This document shows, piece by piece, positions 35,799-39,369 of a DNA stretch of 39,369 nucleotides; position 1 is the first letter of the stretch, and each line of letters starts with the position of its first letter. This DNA comes from a virus. The stretch covers positions 1 through 39,369 of the IMG/VR virus record IMGVR_UViG_3300048833_000051; one strand, 5' to 3'. A program made the position numbers and the translations under genes. Under the pieces are notes generated by a model that searched no databases, was not told the origin of the DNA, and saw only the letters and a program-made list of their open reading frames with translations.

Positions 35799-36318
35799 AA
35801 TGAACCTCCTCTAGGATGGTTCGCGGGACGAAGCGCGAGTACGTGATCGCATTTTCACCCCTTACCCCGTAGCCGCGCAAGACCCCCTCACGCTCCAGCT
35901 TCAACCCCTTTTCGTACCAGCGGCACGTCTGCTCGCGGCTTTCCAGTACCAGCGTTTCCAGCCGCGTGGCCCCATCCTCAATCAGACAGTCCATGACAAA
36001 CCGGGTCGCCTCGGTGATTGACCGCCAGTGCGCACTCCACGTATCCATCGTTCCGCACATCCATGACCGCCAGACGTTCCCGTGCAAGCGCACGTATCCG
36101 CCCGCCACGATGGGCGCACCGTCCGGCCCAAGCAGGGTGAACTTCACCCCCGGCAGGCCGTAGAACATGTGCGCCGCCTGCTCAAAATCCCATCCGTCAA
36201 CCTCATGGAAGGCAAGGTACTGCTCAATCTCGTCTGGACGCATGTTCGCGCACAGCACGATCAGCTCGCGCAGGGTGGGGCGGGCGAGTGTCCACTTCTT
36301 GCGGAGTGCTTCACTCAT
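35788..36318 (-). CDS. GNAT-fold protein, T7 gp13/DUF2833-like, 176 aa
   Basis: A 176-residue protein. The pattern HMFYGLPGVKFTLLGPDGAP, GGYVRLHGNVWRSWM, then RLETLVLESREQTCRWYEKG and a last strand (GENAITYSRF) follows the GNAT acetyltransferase fold as found in T7 gp13 (DUF2833), a protein encoded just before the T7 internal virion proteins and needed for virion assembly. Same order here. ATG 36318 forms an ATGA overlap with the gp10-like gene. An obvious acetyl-CoA loop (Q/RxxGxG/A) is missing, so it may be a structural or chaperone version. Confidence 0.75.
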   Translation of the reverse strand: MSEALRKKWTLARPTLRELIVLCANMRPDEIEQYLAFHEVDGWDFEQAAHMFYGLPGVKFTLLGPDGAPIVAGGYVRLHGNVWRSWMCGTMDTWSAHWRSITEATRFVMDCLIEDGATRLETLVLESREQTCRWYEKGLKLEREGVLRGYGVRGENAITYSRFVPRTILEEVHCGQ

Positions 36319-37625
36319 GCGGTGGGCCTCTGGTCTTGGATAAACAGGTTGGCGGACAGCAGCTCCCACCGCTCGGCAGCACCCTGATAGGTCACGCGCA
36401 GCGAGTACGAGGGAGCGGTCAGCGGGAAGGGGATGATGTGCCCCGGCTGCGTATCTGCCGGCAGGGCATACGGGGTGGTGAATGCGGTGACGTTGGTTTG
36501 GTCGTAGCCGATGGATGCCAGTGGCGTACCCGTGGACACCAAGTCCATGCCCACCATCATCTTGTTGACCCCCGGCTGGCCCATGTCCAGCCATGGCCAT
36601 TGCACGAAGCCATTGACCGGCGTCGCGTCATCCAATCCAGTGCTTTCGTCGACGAGATAGATCGTATCGCCGGAGCGCAGGTACAGTTCGCCGTCCTGCT
36701 GGGCCACGTAATCCACCGCATCAGCGAACACGTACCGGCTCCATGCGCCAATTCCGCCAAGACGGGACTGTGAATAGACGTACACCTGCGCGCCGAACGC
36801 GAGCCAGTACTGTCCTGCAGCAGGGTAGAAGAATCCAAGCGGATCGGAGCTGGGAAGCAGCGGCTGGATCAGGCTGTCCACAGGCGTACCCACATCGCCG
36901 GCCTGCAGGTTCGTGGAGCCGCCTGCAATCGAAACGGAGCGCACGCCCAGCCGGGTCAGGAAGTACAGATCACCCGACACCGATGCATGGGCGCGGTAGA
37001 AGTTCGACCCAATGGAGGGAATGTTGTCCAGCAACGCCATGCGGCCCGGGTCAGGGTCAACCTGCCACACCTGCATCTCGCCAGACGACCAGACCGTCAT
37101 GTTGCCGCGATACAGGCCCAACGCCTGCACGATGGGGTCAACCTGCGCCTGCAAGCCCGTAGGCAGGAAGCCGGCGTTATCCTGCGTTGACCAGTCCATC
37201 GGGTTGGAGGTGGCCGAATAGCGCACCACGTCCCGCGAAGCGGCGAACACCTTGGAGGCTGCGATGATGACCTGCTTGGTATTCGGGCAGCGGGGGTCGG
37301 TCACCTGGTAGGTCGTCGCCGTCCATGTAATGCTGCCGTCCACGACGGTGCCACCCATGGTGGCCGGGAATACCGGCTCCGTCGCCCCGCTCTTGTAGAT
37401 CGGCACCGCCTCCCATGTGATCGACGTCGCGGTCACCGCCTCCCACGTCACCGCGCCATCGACCACTGTGTTGCCGGCGATCAGCGGCCAGCTTGGCTCG
37501 GCAGTACCCGTGCGGTCGGTAGGAACCTGCACGGCCTGATAGACAAACCCGTTCGGCAGCGTGGGGGCGATCACCTGGCCGGTGGAGGTCAGGATGCCGG
37601 GTGCCCATATCGCGACTATCGCCAT
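36315..37625 (-). CDS. P22 gp10-like tail hub/DNA-stabilisation protein
   Basis: A 436-residue beta-rich protein. The central part (MTVWSSGEMQVWQVDPDPGR; GSNFYRAHASVSGDLYFLTR) shows the repeating beta-strand pattern of the gp10-type beta-propeller that forms the nozzle of short tails and holds packaged DNA in. The N-terminal 110 residues are extra, Thr/Val/Trp-rich, and contain a repeated motif (VVDGAVTWEAVTA / VVDGSITWTATTY), i.e. two similar strands-and-turn units. Neighbours are the tail adaptor and internal proteins, the P22/T7-type order. ATG overlaps the preceding stop (TAATG). Confidence 0.8.
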   Translation of the reverse strand: MAIVAIWAPGILTSTGQVIAPTLPNGFVYQAVQVPTDRTGTAEPSWPLIAGNTVVDGAVTWEAVTATSITWEAVPIYKSGATEPVFPATMGGTVVDGSITWTATTYQVTDPRCPNTKQVIIAASKVFAASRDVVRYSATSNPMDWSTQDNAGFLPTGLQAQVDPIVQALGLYRGNMTVWSSGEMQVWQVDPDPGRMALLDNIPSIGSNFYRAHASVSGDLYFLTRLGVRSVSIAGGSTNLQAGDVGTPVDSLIQPLLPSSDPLGFFYPAAGQYWLAFGAQVYVYSQSRLGGIGAWSRYVFADAVDYVAQQDGELYLRSGDTIYLVDESTGLDDATPVNGFVQWPWLDMGQPGVNKMMVGMDLVSTGTPLASIGYDQTNVTAFTTPYALPADTQPGHIIPFPLTAPSYSLRVTYQGAAERWELLSANLFIQDQRPTA

Positions 37626-38410
37626 TACATGATGCTCGTTTCGCCCGTGCGCGGATCTTCACGCGGCGGGAAGGGGGCGTACTCGCCGCCGACTTCAGGC
37701 GGGAATGTCGTGGTCGGCGGCGGTGGCGTGGTGGACGGCGTGGTGCCGCCATAGCTGTACTCGACGACCTGCGCGCCTTCGGTGGTCGGCCATACCGGCT
37801 CGGTGTCTGAAGTCTTGACGGGTGCCACGCCAGCGATGGCCACGGCCTCAAACTTGAAACCAGAGTACGTGCGCGGCTGGCGAACGTCGGTCAGCACGAT
37901 GGTTTCACCCGCAACCCACGCCGGCGAGGTGTCCACATTCGTGACTTCGTACACGTACCCATTGGGCACAGTCGGCACCACCTGCTGCTTGTAGCCGTAG
38001 ACCGTGTTTGCCGTCCAGTCATCAGCATTGGTCACCCAATAGTGGAAGATATCGCCATTGTCGAACTCAGCCACCACGTACAGTCGACCAAGGAATGGCT
38101 GGGCGAAATGGATCTTCGTGACCGTGCGGGCATTGTCTGTGGGATGTTTCAGGACGATGCACTCCACACGCGGGTCAGATTGCGGAACCAAGTCCTCCGC
38201 GAACACATAGAACATGCCATTGAAGGCCGTCAGACCGACAGTCCCGGGGTTCAGCGTGATGTGTGTGGTCCTGCCTGGGCGCGCACGGATCGTCTTGGCC
38301 GTGGTGACGTAGGCATCTTGTAGGTCGTACAGGGTTTCCGCAGACGCGCCGCCCTTATCCCGCAGGCGCGATATGCCACCCTTCTGCGTGGAGAGTACGG
38401 CCTGGCGCAT
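37625..38410 (-). CDS. Tail-associated beta-rich protein, 261 aa
   Basis: A 261-residue protein rich in Thr, Val, Tyr and Pro with a C-terminal low-complexity tail (TTPSTTPPPPTTTFPPEVG). The central region (ITLNPGTVGLTAFNGMFYVF, TKIHFAQPFLGRLYVVAEFD) looks like the first part of a beta-propeller continued by the gp10-like protein after it; the two are coupled by a TAATG junction and the N-terminal strands of the next gene echo its end (NGYVYEVTNVDTSPAWVAGE). They may form one nozzle from two chains. Exact role unproven. Confidence 0.68.
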   Translation of the reverse strand: MRQAVLSTQKGGISRLRDKGGASAETLYDLQDAYVTTAKTIRARPGRTTHITLNPGTVGLTAFNGMFYVFAEDLVPQSDPRVECIVLKHPTDNARTVTKIHFAQPFLGRLYVVAEFDNGDIFHYWVTNADDWTANTVYGYKQQVVPTVPNGYVYEVTNVDTSPAWVAGETIVLTDVRQPRTYSGFKFEAVAIAGVAPVKTSDTEPVWPTTEGAQVVEYSYGGTTPSTTPPPPTTTFPPEVGGEYAPFPPREDPRTGETSIM

Positions 38411-38727
38411 CAGGTGCCATCGTCAACGTCAACGCCCACGGCAACCGATATCACAGGGCGGTTGGCGCGGAAGCTACCCGGCATGTTCAGCAGGATGCTG
38501 GTGCGCGGCGACAGGTTCGAACCTGACTGGCCGGACAGCATGAGTCCCGTTGGACTCCATGTTGCCGACGAGTTGAGTCGCTCAATCGGAATCAGCACGT
38601 CAGCCGGAATGTTGCCGCCCGCTGCAGTGAACAGGGACAGCGACTTGGGGCCGCTGGCAGTAGTGACCACGACGGTGGAGCTTTGGCCTGCCGTGGTGGC
38701 AGGGGCGAGAACGGCAGAGACGGCCAT
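38410..38727 (-). CDS. Hypothetical tail protein, 105 aa
   Basis: A 105-residue, Ser/Thr/Ala/Val-rich protein that resembles small beta-sandwich virion proteins (TTAGQSSTVVVTTASGPKSL; PGSFRANRPVISVAVGVDVD). It lies between the tail adaptor and the gp10-like pair and may be a head-tail plug or a decoration protein of the neck. Starts 4 bases after the previous stop codon begins. No signature. Confidence 0.68.
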   Translation of the reverse strand: MAVSAVLAPATTAGQSSTVVVTTASGPKSLSLFTAAGGNIPADVLIPIERLNSSATWSPTGLMLSGQSGSNLSPRTSILLNMPGSFRANRPVISVAVGVDVDDGT

Positions 38728-38730
38728 GGA

Positions 38731-39369
38731 TCAACCTCCGGGGACTTGTCGAATGGGGAGCGGAAGCCCGACACGCGGACTCTCGCCGGGAATGTAACGC
38801 TTCGTGTAGTGAGTGCCTGCTGCCATACGGCCAATCAGGATTTCAACCTCGCGGTCATAGCGCCCCGCGTCCGGCTGGCCGTAGTGGGCCTTGGCATTGG
38901 CCAGCGCGGCAAGGAACACCACGCGGGAGTCGATGGTGGTTCGGTCATCATCTTCCTCAAACGGCATCAAGCCAATGTGGCCCTTCAGCCAGATGACGTA
39001 GCTCGCCTTGTCCGGGGCTGGCCAGATTTCCAGCGACTCGCGCAACTCGTAGTACTGCGGCAGGCTGTTCATGGTCTGGTTGAACAACAGCGGATTGATG
39101 CCGGCCACCAGCGGGAACCACGCGTCATCATCTTGCAGGCCCGCCCACGTCACGCGACGGAAGTTCAGATACTTCGTGCAATCAATCGGAACATCGTAGA
39201 ACCGCTGTCCGATCTGCGTCTGCCACGGGAACCACTTCTCCGTGTGCAGCACCGGATAGCGCCAGTACGCCTGTTCCTGTGCGTCCTGAAGGAAGCTGGT
39301 CAGCAATGCCTCCATGCCGGGCGGGTAGCCCTGCGCCGCATAGCCCAAGCGCGTCAGCAGCTCAAGTTT
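38731..39369 (-). CDS. Tail adaptor/head-completion-like protein, C-terminal part (gene spans contig ends)
   Basis: The 3' part of the 393-residue protein whose start is at 670 (bases 39243-39369 repeat 1-127). This half (about residues 185-393) holds LLTRLGYAAQGYPPGMEALL, a helical stretch AQEQAYWRYPVLHTEKWFPW, then beta strands and a C-terminal helix (LAALANAKAHYGQPDAGRYD), the pattern of gp4-type short-tail adaptors. An apparent shorter start (TTG at 39348) is an artefact of the contig cut. Neighbours are head genes on one side and tail nozzle genes on the other. Confidence 0.75.
   Translation of the reverse strand, partial: KLELLTRLGYAAQGYPPGMEALLTSFLQDAQEQAYWRYPVLHTEKWFPWQTQIGQRFYDVPIDCTKYLNFRRVTWAGLQDDDAWFPLVAGINPLLFNQTMNSLPQYYELRESLEIWPAPDKASYVIWLKGHIGLMPFEEDDDRTTIDSRVVFLAALANAKAHYGQPDAGRYDREVEILIGRMAAGTHYTKRYIPGESPRVGLPLPIRQVPGG
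39243..39369. repeat. Terminal direct repeat (right copy), assembly overlap
   Basis: Identical to bases 1-127. Removing either copy closes the circle and restores the reading frame of the tail adaptor gene. Confidence 0.93.

Overview
The window is one complete phage genome, assembled as a circle and cut inside a gene. Bases 1-127 are repeated exactly at 39243-39369, so the unit length is 39,242 bp and one tail gene (670 down to 1, then 39242 down to 38731) crosses the cut. The gene set (PBSX-type large terminase, long portal, scaffold, HK97-fold-type coat, gp10-like beta-propeller tail protein, proline-rich internal virion proteins, beta-helix tailspike; no tail tube, sheath, tape measure, integrase or lysogeny repressor that I can recognise) points to a virulent or at least integrase-less short-tailed phage (podovirus morphology). 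An i-spanin with an embedded lipoprotein o-spanin means a Gram-negative host. GC is high (roughly 60%), so a GC-rich proteobacterium is likely, but the host cannot be named from the sequence.

Layout. Two divergent transcription units start at one switch region (about 16370-16508) and meet tail to tail at 24814-24817, where the two stop codons overlap. The rightward unit (16509-24817) holds 24 small genes; 20 of 23 junctions are exact 4-base start/stop overlaps (ATGA or GTGA). It encodes a candidate single-strand annealing protein with a YqaJ/lambda-type exonuclease, an HNH-AP2 homing endonuclease, a Lar-like zinc protein, several other zinc proteins and many unknowns.

The leftward unit covers the rest of the circle, about 31 kb. 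In order of transcription it holds: a 52-residue helix-turn-helix protein; a membrane protein; a replication module (DUF1376/O-like initiator, DnaB-type helicase); a recombination module (NinB-like, Ref-like HNH nuclease, RusA resolvase); a Gly-tRNA-like gene; a lysis module (M15 endolysin, holin candidates, a second tRNA-like element, a terminator, spanins); small unknown genes; small and large terminase, portal, scaffold, coat and two head proteins; then, across the contig cut, tail adaptor, tail proteins, a GNAT-like protein, three further internal virion proteins, a 1,702-residue protein with a GGDEF (diguanylate cyclase-type) domain, fibre-like proteins and the tailspike.

Most notable are: (i) the GGDEF domain, with near-intact signature residues, inside a giant protein at the position of an ejected internal virion protein; (ii) a 12-base motif CCGACAnnnGGT placed identically in the spacer of three candidate promoters, two of them at the divergent switch; (iii) a long imperfect inverted repeat overlapping the ribosome-binding site of the replication initiator gene; (iv) two tRNA-like genes with unusually short D arms.
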